The notes beneath the pieces are model-generated. The model searched no databases, was not told where the DNA came from, and worked only from the letters and a program-made list of their open reading frames with translations. The translations under genes and the position numbers were made by a program. 64,000 nt of DNA, from positions 21,320 through 85,319 of the forward strand of contig MU832137.1 of assembly GCA_029204225.1 (NCBI GenBank), written 5' to 3'. This document shows positions 23,268 through 36,920 of the stretch, in pieces (the first letter of the stretch is position 1; every line of letters starts with the position of its first letter). This DNA comes from Diphasiastrum complanatum. Taxonomy: Eukaryota; Streptophyta; Lycopodiopsida; Lycopodiales; Lycopodiaceae.

Positions 23268-24590
23268 ATGTGCATAAACTTTGTTAGAAACTTGGCGTTG
23301 CAAAGATTATCTGGTCCAGATTTTGCTCCTTTTCCAAAATTTGATAACAATAACATTGATAATGCATCGATGGTTACCAAGCATACTTTTTCTAATATAC
23401 TGCTAGATGACCTTCTTGGGAAAGAAGAATTACCATTTCTTCTTTACACTTTTAAAGCACATAAAAATACCTTCAGATGGATTACAAACGCTCATGACTG
23501 CTACTTTTCAAAGGTGGCCACATTTCTTTCTGGAGCTCTTAGTATTCTGTCTCCACTCCTCATGGAGGGGGCAGGCCTTAAGGCACATTCATACCAAAGT
23601 TACCTAAATGTGGATACCAACCTATTCTGGCAGTGCAACTCATCCACTGATTTCTACCTTAATGTGCCGAATAAGATTACTTCTATGTGGTCCACTGATA
23701 TCTCTAAGTGTTATGAAAACATCCCTTTTAATTGCCCGGATGGACTTAAGACTATTATACGGAAAATGATCTTGTACGCTTTCAAATTCATCTTGCCTAT
23801 AAGTGGAAATCTAATTCTAAGGATTGTAAATGGAAATGGACTAGCAAACCAACTAATAAGTGGACTCATATAGAAAAGTCACTACTTTGCCAATGGAATG
23901 ATTTACTGATTGACCATTGCGTTGTCAGACTCGGAAACAAAGCTTGGAGACGGGTTTGCTGCATACCCATGGGCTTTGCGTGTTTCTTACATGGTGTAAT
24001 TGGTACTTGTCATTTTATGAATTACAGTTTATGAAAAGACTTGCCAGACTTGGATAGATTGAATATTTACGGGCGTCCAAAAATACCTTTTAATATATAA
24101 ATGACATCTGTTTTATCAATAATCCGGTTGCACTTTTATTTCTAGATCATGAACAACCACGTACCAATGATAATGTTAAATGTATTTATCCTCCAGAGTA
24201 CTTGACCATCAAAAGCGAGGAGACTAATGGCAATACGATAAACTTTTTGAATATTACTACTACTTTGATTTTGAGTTTGGCATTTTTTATATGAAAAAGT
24301 TTGATAAAAGAAAGGAACTACCATTTCCATTTTTCCAGTTCATTCACTTGGCATCTAATAGACTGATCTTTAACTCTTATAAGGTTATCATTGCACAGAT
24401 TATTGCTGCTATGTATTGTTGTAGTGATCAAACTGCTTTTATTAGAGAAGTCAATATCATTGTTTTGGCATTCCCAAACAATGGCTTCATGAAATGAAGA
24501 CTCTACGGAATCATCAACGAGATTCTCTTACACAATATGTTCCCCGGTCTTATATTCACATTACCAAAAAATGCAGATTTTCTCTTGGTG
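23268..24590 (+). pseudogene. Penelope-like type reverse transcriptase relic
   Basis: An open frame (23268-23873) reads TFKAHKNTFRWITNAHDCYF, LSGALSILSPLL, then WSTDISKCYENIP, which fits the first catalytic motif (D followed by Y/F...IP). Further down come CCIPMGFACFLHGVI (motif B), a frameshift, YINDICFINNP (motif C), IYPPEYLTIKSEETN with INFLNITTT, and DKRKELPFPFFQFIHLASN. This order (IPMG, Y-DD with NNP, IYP.EL.L, DKR..F.F) is that of endonuclease-poor reverse transcriptases near Penelope-like elements, not Copia, Gypsy or L1. Catalytic YIDD reads YIND, and three frameshifts occur. I see no GIY-YIG endonuclease. The class assignment is by memory of motifs only. Confidence 0.55.
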
Positions 24591-24627
24591 GGCAGTTAGC
24601 ACTCCATCTCAGGAGTGCTAACTGCCC
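24590..24627. repeat. Perfect 16-bp hairpin, 6-base loop
   Basis: Arms ggcagttagcactcc (24591-24605) and its exact reverse complement (24612-24626) plus one more G-C pair enclose atctca. It lies about where the reverse transcriptase relic loses homology. Confidence 0.95.
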
Positions 24628-27027
<2,400 letters not shown>

Positions 27028-27199
27028 CTATTGTTTTTGTTTGACTCTTGTCAGTTATATATATAGCCCAGTCAGGGAGGATCCTGAGAAAAGACTAAGC
27101 TAATCTAGTTAGTTTTGTTTACTTCGCACTAGCTTCATTAAGTGGCAGTACTTCTTGCATCATTACAAGTTACTTCAATGATTGTTTTGCAAGCTTCAT

Positions 27200-27480
27200 A
27201 GCCGCTGGGATGTTAGTCCATAGTAGGTCACAGCCTCCTGGGATGTAAATCCATGGGCGGGTATGTGTATTGTCTAGTAAGTCGTTGCGTTGTGGTCTAG
27301 TCGTGTATCCCGCAAGGGGCTGTAAACCGTTGTGTTGAGATCCCTTTCAAGTTGCAGTCCTGTCATGTAATCCCGCAAGGGCCCACAAGTCGTTGTATTG
27401 CGGTCCCGTAGTGGCTTCGTTTGCGGTCCTTTTCCAATCATGTTTGTGGTCATGTTTGCGGGCTCTTTCATTGGTTGAAA
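27200..27480. repeat. Degenerate tandem repeat of about 60 bp
   Basis: The words tcccgcaaggg (27309, 27372), gtcgttg (27282, 27391), ccgttgtgttg / cgttgtattgcggtccc and catgtttg recur at intervals. Units are strongly diverged. The whole is unusually GC-rich for this window, and its composition resembles the array at 63420-63790. Confidence 0.5.
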
Positions 27481-27659
27481 AGGTGGTCGAGTTTACCTCT
27501 TCCAACACTCAGTAGGCCACTGACATGTATCCTAAAGATTACTCTAAAGGACCTTTCGAGGCATCCCTACTAACATCAAGATTGAAGGATGTGCAAACAA
27601 GAGTTGGACAACAAGTTCTTGTTATGACTAATCCAACCAAATGAAGAAAACTAGATGCT

Positions 27660-27790
27660 CCAAATTTACAGAGGAAGCTATTTACCTATATAGGAAAACT
27701 CATTCTTTTTGGTCAAAAATTATCCATATAGGAAAAAACTCATTCTAGAAAATTCTTGGTCAAAATTTTTCTATATAGGAAGAGTTTTCT
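27660..27790. repeat. AT-rich short tandem repeat
   Basis: The words ctatataggaaaactcattct and ggtcaaaa occur two to three times within 130 bases (near 27696, 27726 and 27771), as imperfect units of about 45-50 bp. Confidence 0.55.
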
Positions 27791-28806
27791 TATATTGCCA
27801 ATGTAGAAACTATTTTTTTTTTTATTGTGTGCACATTTCCTAGTTATGTCTATTTCATTCTAAGAAATTTAATGGAGAACTCTCTATTTTTTCTATTTAG
27901 AAAATGGTTAGAAGTTCCTTGTGATATACAAAGAAATTTTCTGTGCACTATGCCATATTGTCAAAGCTTATCACCAACACTTACCATCTAAATTGCCAAC
28001 AAAAGTTCAAGATCTTCACCAACAATCATTGAAAACACTAGCAAGAGGGCAAAAATAGATGATCAGGTCTTCTAATAGGCATTAAGGAGAAGCTTCATAA
28101 GAAATTTAATGTATTGGAAAATGACCTTAAAGAAGTTAGGTTATTGAGATACAATTAAAACCTTTTTATATGTTTTGATACTGTAGTTGAAAGAGAGTCA
28201 ATAGATCATGCGTTTTACACAAAATTGGTGGTGGAGGATTTTGTTGTCATTTTGATTTCGTGTGGTTAGTTGCATTTTGTGGTTGGCAGTTGCAAAACAA
28301 GATTTCAATGGATTGTGTACTTAATATGTCTAGCATTTCTTGGTATATGGGTTATACTTGGGTTTGCAAATGACTTTCATTGTGCTTGTTTTTTCATGAA
28401 CTCTTAATGTATAATCCATAAGGTTTGGTGACAACGAGAGCACTATATTATTGATAAGCATGAATGAGCTTGAAGCCTCTACAGGCTCTGTGAGAGAGAC
28501 GAGACAAATAGAAAGCTAGAAACACAAGGATCTCCATAGAATCTCTATAGAAATGAAAGAAATAGTACAATCAATGGAAATGGAACATGGATTCATGTAG
28601 ATAAGGCACATGAGATCTAATAATGGAAATCCCCATAGCTCATATTCACAAGGAGGAAGCAAGCAGCTCTCATTTGCAAATGAGCCAAAAGATTAAAAAA
28701 TTGTTGTCTCTTGCCTAGTTATAGACAATGCTCTTACTTAACTAAACATAACTATCTTGGAGGATAGTGAACCCTTATTAAGCATTATTTAGCCTACATT
28801 GGGCCC
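27791..28806. other. Unassigned DNA
   Basis: No domain is recognisable. The stretch borders the Gypsy integrase and may hold its decayed 3' end, but no polypurine tract or LTR pair is visible. Confidence 0.4.
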
Positions 28807-30044
28807 TTAGTGGCCTATTATCCTATCTCTGTCACTCACTATCTCCTTTGGTATTCCGTGTAACTTGAAGACATTCTTCAAGAATATTTGTGCTACTTGG
28901 GCTGCACTATCAGTAGTTTTATAAGGTAGAAAATGTGCATATTTTGTAAGCCGATCCACTACCACATAGATTCCATCATATCCCCCAGTTGTTGTTGGTA
29001 AGAAAGGTTTAAAATCCATGCTAATACTCATCCAACGCTGCATGGGAATGGATAGCGGATGCAATAAGCCTGGTTGCTTAACATGTTCCACCTTATTCAC
29101 TTGACAAGGAATACATTCTTGCACGTACATGTATATAGCTTTCTTCATACCAGCCCATTTGAATAGCTTTCGGATGGTTTGATATGTCTTCAAAATTCCA
29201 CTATGACCAGCACTTGGAGATGAGTGTAGCTCATATAACACTTGCAGAATGAACTTAGATTTAGGAGAAAGCACAACTCTAGAATTGTCATACAACAATA
29301 TTTGTTCTTGTTTCCTATAACGGGGATGAACAATTGAGCTGGAAACTTGAGTTTCCTCCCAAATCTCTTTCAAGTCAGGATCCTCCATATATTTTGCTTG
29401 AATGTCTTTTATCCAATCTGCACTCAATGCAATAATTGCGGAGATTGTGCCGAATCTCAAATTTGACCACAACAATTTTGGTGCTCTTCCGTTAGAGGAT
29501 GATCCAAAATTTCGTTTTGATGTTCCGCCAAGTATGCCACATATTCCTCTGTAGATTCCAAAGATGCGTTCATCTGCAAAGACCATATTCTCGATAATGC
29601 ATCCGCAACCACATTGTCCTTTCCTTTTAGGTATTCAATGTTAAAATCATAAGACTGAACCTGTGATAACCATCTCTTCTGCTTGTCACTCAATTGCTTT
29701 TGGCTCAAGAAATATTCCAGACTATGATGGTCAATTTTAATCAAGAATTTAGAACCATATAAATAGTGTCGCCATTTCTTAAGAGCATGCACAATTGCTA
29801 GCATCTCCTTATCATGAGTAGGATATGATGCTTCCTTATCAATGAGTTTTCTAATTTCATAAACAATAACTCCATCTGATTGGCTCAAAATAGCTCCCAA
29901 TCCTGTGCCACTGACGTCCACTGTAACCATGAAAGGTAAGTTGAAATTGGGTTGCACTAATAATGGAGCTGTTACCAACGATTCCTTAAGAGCTTCAAAA
30001 GCCATTTGAGTTTTTTCATTCCATTCAAACTTGTCCTTTCTCAA
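28807..30044 (-). pseudogene. Ty3/Gypsy RT end, RNase H and integrase
   Basis: On the minus strand from 30044, KFEWNEKTQMAFEALKESL and APLLVQPNFNLPFMVTVDVS are the RT/RNase H junction. SQSDGVIVYEIRKL, YPTHDKEMLAIVHALKKWRH and KIDHHSLEYFLSQKQL follow. WLSQVQSYDFNIEYLKGKDN and VVADALSR end RNase H. After a frameshift near 29500-29590, the HHCC finger (HSSPSAGHSGILKTYQTIRK ... CIPCQVNK) and the integrase core start (WMSISMDFKPFLP, VVVDRLTKYAHFLPY, EIVSDRDRIIG) are intact. SMDF and SDRD hold the first two catalytic Asp. The end of the core is cut off at 28807. This is the best preserved Gypsy fragment. It stops at 30044, four bases from the plus-strand Copia fragment. Confidence 0.9.
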
Positions 30045-30047
30045 AAG

Positions 30048-31426
30048 ATGGTTTTCAAAAGGAAAACAAATGTAGCAGGTGCAGTGGTCCGCTACAAAGC
30101 TAGATTAGTGGCAAGATGTTTCTCACAAAAGGAAGGGATCAAAACCTTCTCTCCCACAGTGAAAATGGCTAGCATAAGAACACTCTTAGCATATGCTACG
30201 AGGTACAATCTAGAAATTCACCAGATTGATGTCAAAGCAGCGTTCCTATATAGGAACAAGAAATTTATATGACACAGCCAGAAGGTTTTGTGGATGAGGA
30301 TTATCCAGAATTTGTATGCAGACTGACAAAATGCAGTTATGGATTCAAAAAAGCTGCAAGAGCATGGCCCAATAGAATTGATCTTTATCTTAAGCCAATC
30401 GGAATGCATGTCTTGTTATCTGACTGTAATATATATACAATCAGAGATGGTGACAGTTTTGTATACATGACACTGTTTGTTGATGATTCTCTAATAATAG
30501 GGAGTTGCCTGAAAATAATCCAGAAAATAAAAACTCAGATATCTGATGAGTTTGACATTTTAGATCTTGGAGAAGCGCAAATATGTGTGGGACTGCAAAT
30601 GGACAGGGACAGGTGCAGAGGGACTCTCCACCTAACACAAGAGAAATATGGGCTGAAGATTCTGAAAGATTACAAGATGACAAAGTGCAAAGAGAAATGC
30701 ACAACTCCTATGGAAGCAGTAGCAAGATTGACCAAGGATGACTACCCAAAAGATGATGCAGAAAAGGGAAAAATGGCACCAGTGCCATACCGAACCTTAT
30801 TGGCAGCCTCATGTACTTGGTTGTTTGCACCAGACCTAACATTGCTATGGCGATATACTCACTTAGCCAAATTGCTGGTAATCCAGACGAGAAGCATTGG
30901 AGAATGGCCAAGAGAGTCGTTCAGTACATTAAAAGAACAACAAGGTATGGGATAACCTTCAGCAATAATTCTAAGTTTGAATTACTTGCATATAGTGATG
31001 CCACTTGGGCTAGCAGCAGAGATAATAACAAGTATGTCTCTGGCAGATGTTTTGTGCTATGCGGATCAGTAGTATATTGGGTATGCAAGAAGCAAACCTT
31101 GGTTGCTCAGTACTCGTGTGCTGCATCTAAAAATGCAAATGAGATAGTGTGGCTTCGAATGTTGTTGAATGATTTGAGTGAACCGCATGTTCAGCCCTCT
31201 AAAATGAATATGGATAGCCAAAGTGCAATCACCTCACCAAGGATCCTGTTTTTCACTCCAAAACCAAGCACATTCCACTGAAGTACCACCACATCAGAGA
31301 TCTGATTCAGAAAAAGGAGTTGATGATTCAATATGTTAAATCATCTGACATGATGGTAGATGTACTCACAAAGCCTCTGAACAAGATCCTGTTTGAAAAG
31401 CACAGAATGTCAATGGGAATCAGATG
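30048..31426 (+). pseudogene. Copia reverse transcriptase and RNase H
   Basis: RYKARLVARCFSQKEGI, KMASIRTLLAYATRYNLEIH, QIDVKAAFLY (first Asp), a frameshift at 30272, EGFVDEDYPEFVCRLTKCSY, GFKKAARAW, FVYMTLFVDDSLIIGS (FVDD) and FDILDLGEAQICVGLQMDR are palm motifs of Copia enzymes. After a second frameshift near 30830, TRPNIAMAIYSLSQIAGNPD, AYSDATWASSRDNN and KHIPLKYHHIRDLI with DVLTKPLNK complete RNase H up to the stop at about 31426. Two frameshifts are its main damage, so it is younger than most fragments here. The catalytic YVDD is FVDD, a normal variant. Confidence 0.9.
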
Positions 31427-31442
31427 AAGGTTTTCTCAGTTC

Positions 31443-32060
31443 AAGAGGGAGTTGTTGGAAATTGGTGAACTTCGAAAACCTTCAGAAGTTTCGAACTTCG
31501 ACATTCTTCTCTCTTCGCTTCGGAATTTTCTCACTTCGCCATTTTCTCTCACTTCAGGATTTTTGTCCTTTGCATTTTTCGCAAAGCCAATTTTGTAAGA
31601 TAGGCATTTTTGGGCTCTTGTCACACTTTTTGCATATTTTACACTTTCGTGAAATCAGAACCAGAGCGTGAATAGACAATGCGAATAACGGAATGCAGGA
31701 AAGCAAAAGTGGACAAGGACAACTTACTAGAAGTAATTAGAGTTAGGATGTTCTTTTAATTACTAGATATTTGATCAATTGTCTCTCCATTAACGAGAGA
31801 CAGACAATAGTGTTAGTATATGATAGCTATTCATAAGAGAGAGTAACTCTCTTTAGGTGACGCGCTGTTTGAGATCCAAACAACGCACAAGTTTTGTTGT
31901 AAAATCTGTAATTCAGACGATATAAATGCAAGAGTGCATTAGACACAGTAATCTGCAAGTGTTTTATGTCTGATTGATTCATTTTCTCTTCCTTCCATTA
32001 TTTCCATTGTCATGCAGTAAATCTGTAATTGTTATCTGCCATGTGTTGCAGAAGTAGACA
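31443..32060 (+). repeat. Polypurine tract and 3' LTR start of the Copia fragment
   Basis: AAGAGGGAG (31443-31451) is followed by the LTR start TGTTGGAAATTGG at 31453, the expected order after RNase H. The LTR end is not fixed by a second copy; the stretch stays LTR-like (promoter-like and pyrimidine-rich leader around 31920-31990) to about 32060. Confidence 0.65.
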
Positions 32061-32109
32061 CTAGATAATTCTTGTCTCTAAGTTTTTCCCTTTTCATCAT
32101 TTATATCAA

Positions 32110-32690
32110 TGATCAGTATCACACCTCTTTAAACCTTTTCTACCCAAAAACAATTCCATCCTCTCATACCAAATGTTGAATGCCCGCTTTAAGTCAAACA
32201 TGGCCTTTTTTAGCTTGCATACCAAGCTCTGGATGCCTGCTTTAAGTCATACGTGGCCTTTTTTAGCTTGCATATCTTCTGACCATCTGCTTCAAAACCA
32301 TCGGGTTGTTTCATATAAACGTCCTCTTTGAGCTCCCCATTCAAGAATGTTGTTTTGATGTCTAGCTGGTATATTTGCATGTCATGAGTTGTTGCCTAGC
32401 TTAGAAGAATTCTGATCGACCCAATCTGGCTATAGGGGCGAATGTTTCATCGTAATCCAGTCCCTCTATTTGAGCACATCCTTTGGCCACAATTTTGGTT
32501 TGTATCTTTCAATGTTGCTAGCTGCATCAAATTTTAATTTGAATATCCACTTACATCCGATGGCTTTTCTACGTGCTAATAGATGCACCAGGTCCCATGC
32601 CCTGCTCTTCTTGATTGACTCCATTTCTTCAACCATGGCTTTATGCCATTCACGCCAGTCAGGTTTGCCTTGAGCTTCACAAAGGCTTAT
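32110..32690 (-). pseudogene. Copia reverse transcriptase fragment with internal duplication
   Basis: On the minus strand, EWHKAMVEEMESIKKSRAWD, then KAIGCKWIFKLKFDAASNIE and RYKPK begin a Copia reverse transcriptase, followed by broken wording of the [13 protein letters not shown] type (ancestral KTAFLNGELEE). At the lower end a block of about 53 bases (ctttaagtca..cttgcat) occurs twice in tandem, at 32165-32217 and 32218-32270. Frames are lost throughout. Confidence 0.75.
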
Positions 32691-34009
32691 TACTCATTAT
32701 GAACTTGATAAAAAAGTGGCACAAACCCACAACACCCATAACACTTGATTGAAGAAAGCGCTCAAATCATGATCCAAAACTATACCTCACATAGAAAATC
32801 ATAAGCACACAACAAAGGAACGTAAGCATCCAAGAGTAAGAGATCTCAACCTATCTCTCATAATAACAAGCACTCATAAGAAAAGGATCTCAATAGTAAT
32901 CATGCACACTGAGCATTGAAAATCCACAAGTATATATAGTGGATGGGGAGGATTTTCCACCCTAGAACGATACCAAATTGGAGATTAATCCACAATTACA
33001 CCACAAGGACTTATTTGCCCTTGCCCCATGTGTTTTCGTCACCTTTCCTTTTATTGCCAAGTACCCTCCTCCGACGTATACTACAACATTCTAGAGGATT
33101 TTTGACCCTATTACTGAAGCTTTTATGAGGATTTTTTTTTTTTTCGTAAAAACATCATAAACTTTGGTATACACCATGAAGTATGCCTCGGAATGAGATC
33201 CTCGATATATCCCTCAACAATAGAGGCTTCTTCATCTCATTTCTGTGTTGTTTATAGAATGGGGATATTGAGGGATATACCAAGGTCCCTCAGTATATCC
33301 CTCTAAAAAGAGTGTTGGTGGCTTGTCTCTACAGAAGGATATACCAAGGGCCACCCCTTGGTATCCTCCTATCAAAATGGCACCCTGTTTCGGGAATTAT
33401 TCCGAGGGCTAAAAAATCAAAAAAAAAATTAGGACAGAATGGAGCCATTCTACCCTAAAAATAGACTCCATCCGACCCCAGGAGTCCTTTGCACCACTTC
33501 TTATGAAGTTGGTAAGCAAAATCATTTGCTCATTATTGTTAATAAAAAAATTTGCAAAATTTATTTGAGTTACATTTTAAGCACTTAAAAATTGATGAAG
33601 GAAACTTGATTCAACGAATACATATTCATACATAAATGTTCCAAGTACATAAATATGCTACAAATGGGATTATTGAAATATACCTAGAGACTGTGATACC
33701 TGCATCCAATGAAGATGATTCAGTTATATAAATAAATGTTCGAATTACAAATATATATCAGAATGAAATGTCTAATTATTAGATCCAGTTGAATCGTCAA
33801 ACTCATGTGACTGTGATGCATGAGACTGGGATTGCGATACTTGCGTGCAGATTTGGGGAGGAGTTTGAAGGCGATCACGAGAAGAGTCGGGAGGGGTATG
33901 AAGAGGAGAAGGTTGGGGAGGAGTTTGAGCGAGAGTGTAGCCAACAGGGGTCTGAATGGGAGAAAAAATGGGTGGAGTGGCCTGGCAAGAGGGATCACGG
34001 TGCCATGGA
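32691..34009. other. Unassigned DNA with an inverted repeat
   Basis: No domain is recognisable. The 12-base words tatatccctcaa (33206-33217) and its exact complement (33268-33279) form a stem with a 50-base loop, and a third partial word follows at 33291. A Glu- and Gly-rich open frame at 33789-34055 has low complexity and is not credible as a gene. Confidence 0.4.
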
Positions 34010-34472
34010 TGTTAGATTTCTTATGCTCAGCCTCAACAAATCGTTCAAGAAATGAGCACCCATGCAGACCGACACTGGCAACTTATCATTAATCCTAAAA
34101 ACAGCTGGACCGCTAAATATCCCAAGGGCGGTTACCCACTTTGTACATATACAATGATTGGCGTAAATAGCATTCAATGCTTGTAAGATATTTTTGAAGA
34201 CACTTGTAAATATGTACTACTAGCTGAATCAAGCAATGTAAGTGTTGTTTTAACATTATAATCGAAATTCTTCTGTAGCCAGTGTTATCACGCTCAACAA
34301 GCTGAAGTTATCACTTCAAGCCATTGTACTCGTTGTTGATATTAATCAGAGTGCAATTTTTGTCTCACATTGTATTGTTCATTTGTGCAATTTTGTATGA
34401 ATGATTCATCTTGAATATTTCTGCGGCTAACTGTTGCGTTTCCGTTCCTACACATCTACACTCAAGGTTCCA
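34010..34472 (+). repeat. Solo-LTR-like sequence
   Basis: It begins TGTTAGATTTCTTATGCTC, the same LTR start as the minus-strand Copia element at 21691, and stays similar for about 55 bases. No polypurine tract precedes it. The later part (tttctgcggctaactgttgc, cgttcctacaca at 34420-34453) looks like the end of a Copia LTR. No clear target duplication supports it as a solo LTR. Confidence 0.45.
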
Positions 34473-34679
34473 TGTGAAATATAGTAGCTTACTATTTTTG
34501 TACGGACATCAACTTTCTTCTATGTTTTGATTGATGCTTAATCAAGATCTATTAGAGTTTGCATCTCATTCAAAGTGTAGATATTGGGTGTTCTACATTG
34601 GCAAGATTGGTGAGTTGTTGTCTTCTAACCCAAGATCATTTTGTAGATTTGGATCTTAATTGATCTGAAATCTTTCACA
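34473..34679 (+). repeat. 207-bp dispersed repeat with TGTGAAA...TTTCACA ends (copy 2)
   Basis: Matches 17070-17272 end to end. Here it abuts the truncated LARD-like copy that begins at 34680. Confidence 0.6.
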
Positions 34680-36449
34680 TACCCTGCCTTCCTCTCACCT
34701 GTAATTGTTTGCCCTCTCAAAATTGTCACCAATTATGAGTAGGCACAATGCCAAACTACACTTTTGTTGGCAAAACTACTTTTCTCCACACAATTTCGCT
34801 ATCATTCGCCCCCATACCACATTTACCACTTCCAAACACCCTGTTACCCTGTTAGAAGTAAGCAAACATGATTTCGAAGTGATTATGCCTCACTGTACTA
34901 CCCTGTAACAAGTTTCACCAACCAAAAATTGCCCCTAATTTGGCCCTACGATATCCAAATAACGAATGTAGCCCATCATAAGATCACCCGCACTCTGCTC
35001 GCTAGAATGGTGATGAAAACCATCCCATAAAATTGATATCTCTTTGCTCAATGATGTCACTCTGTTTGTGGGCTTGGCCCAAAGATCACCAAAAAAGGTT
35101 CCCTCTAGCCTTAGTTAGGCCCATTGCCATTTTCCCTTGCAAAAGTGGACTATTTTTTCGTTTCAAATATTCTTAATGAAGAAATGCCAATAATGTCCTT
35201 CATGTCCAAATTCAACATTCAAAGTAAAAAGTTTCATTTTTGGCTACTTCATGGCCCTTTGGGTCCTATCTATTAACAATCCATGCTTATTTTCCATCGC
35301 ATGATCTCTATCGTCCATCGTTTCAAGTCACAACTCCACGGATACGAGCATTTTTGTGCGCTGATCTGCGCTCCTGTAGCCACCAACTCCCTCCAAACAC
35401 TAATTCATCACCTTGGATGAGGGCACACGCTGGCCTGGGACCTCCTCTTCATGCATTTCTGAATTTTCAATTTATTTTCTAGACATTTCTTATCATTCTC
35501 ACGTGATCTATGAGAGTTTTTGATGTTTTTTGCTACTACAGCATGTTGCGCCCTCTCTCTATGAACCTGAGAAAATTTACTAATAAGGATTTGACTTAGA
35601 ATCAAGTGCTCACTTGGCAAATTTTAGTTATATTGTCAATTTTCTGACATGCAGATTCTTCTAGCTATTTATGAGCAAATCTCCATCTTTTTCTAGGATT
35701 TCTTTTGTTCCCACTCACCTCCTTAAGGTCTCCGGCCTACTCTTGCAATTATGATCGAGTTTATGGCATTCAATTTGGTGAAGATTAGATGATGAAAGGT
35801 TCAGTTTTACAAGAAAATTTTTGAAACCCCACTAAATCTAAGAAGCTCACAACTTTCTCAGCTATTCACCAAATCTTGCCCTATAAATTGCTATGGCCAA
35901 CTATCACTCTCCTTTGCAGCTCTGCAAATCCCGTTGCGCCGAATGGCTGTCCATATAGTGAATTATAAGGCCATCACCGATGATTTCCCTGAAATCACCG
36001 AAACTGCAAGTTTCTCCGAAATTCTTCCATGAATTTCCCTTACAATGATCGTTATGCCTTGAAGCTCTAATCGAAGGAGCTTTGCCGCTTCTTGCCATCC
36101 GGACCACATGCACCCCATACGGTGTCTTTTTTCCAAAGATGTTTCTCAAGTCGTTCTTCCTGGTGAAAGATGTCGACGATGGCTCCACCAGATTGTGCAT
36201 ACCTCCAACACCATGCCACTTTGATACTAAGTTAAAATTTTGATATCACACAATCACCATAGCTACACCTCCCAAGCTCTCATAGATGGCACAACAATTG
36301 TATTACAAGACAAAATGTACATATAGAGAATTTAAAAACTTTTTAAAAAGACAAGCGTCCTAAAATTGGCCAACCACTTGCCAAACTAAGTCAGGCCCAA
36401 TATGGCTAAATTCGACCAACAAACTCGAGACAGGCCCTTGAGTATAGCA
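34680..36449 (-). mobile_element. Truncated LARD-like element, second copy
   Basis: It shares with 10490-11920 the words cctctcacctgtaattg, ccctctcaaaattgtcacc, the block gtcatcaccaatgatttt..ccaaaactgcaag and the LTR. The primer site (minus-strand TAGTATCAAAGTGG) is at 36216-36229 and the LTR at 36232-36449, ending gagtatagca. The rest of the element and the other LTR are missing. Together with the first copy it defines the family and its LTR limits. Confidence 0.65.
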
Positions 36450-36455
36450 AGATTT

Positions 36456-36484
36456 ATTAGAGGAGTTCTCAATATCAAAAAGAC
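36456..36484 (+). repeat. Terminal inverted repeat of copy 1, left
   Basis: Reads attagaggagttctcaata and on to aaaaagac; exact reverse complement of 43806-43834. It starts six bases after the end of the LARD-like LTR. Confidence 0.75.
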
Positions 36485-36920
36485 TTTTTGGAAAGATACT
36501 TTTATTTATTTTTCTTTAGTTTCTACCATCACCAGGCCCAATCAAAATGCACAGATTTGAAATCTACGTAATGTAGTTCAAATTTACTAAAAAATAAAAT
36601 GCAATATAGAAAACTTTGAAATTTGTGTCCGGGCAGCATGGACGTATCCCATTGGTTTCTTCTTCCTGCCCGACACGTGCTAATATGCCTGACGTCAGTA
36701 CCTCAAGTTAAATTTACTTTACTATGCTGGTTAGTATAATGATATTTTCTAACTATACTAGTTACAGTTATAGAAATATAGTATGTACAGTTACATAAAA
36801 TATGGTATACGCAGTAACTGTGACTATGTTGGCATTCACATTAGATTAAATGTGATACGAAAAATTAAAATTAAGTAACATATCAGAGAGATTTTTGGCG
36901 CCCAAGCTTTGAAAATAGCA

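Noticed and set aside
33789-34055. Glu/Gly/Arg-rich frame of 88 codons and its overlaps
   Set aside because: Low complexity, overlapped by frames in other registers, and its end reads into the LTR-like start at 34010.
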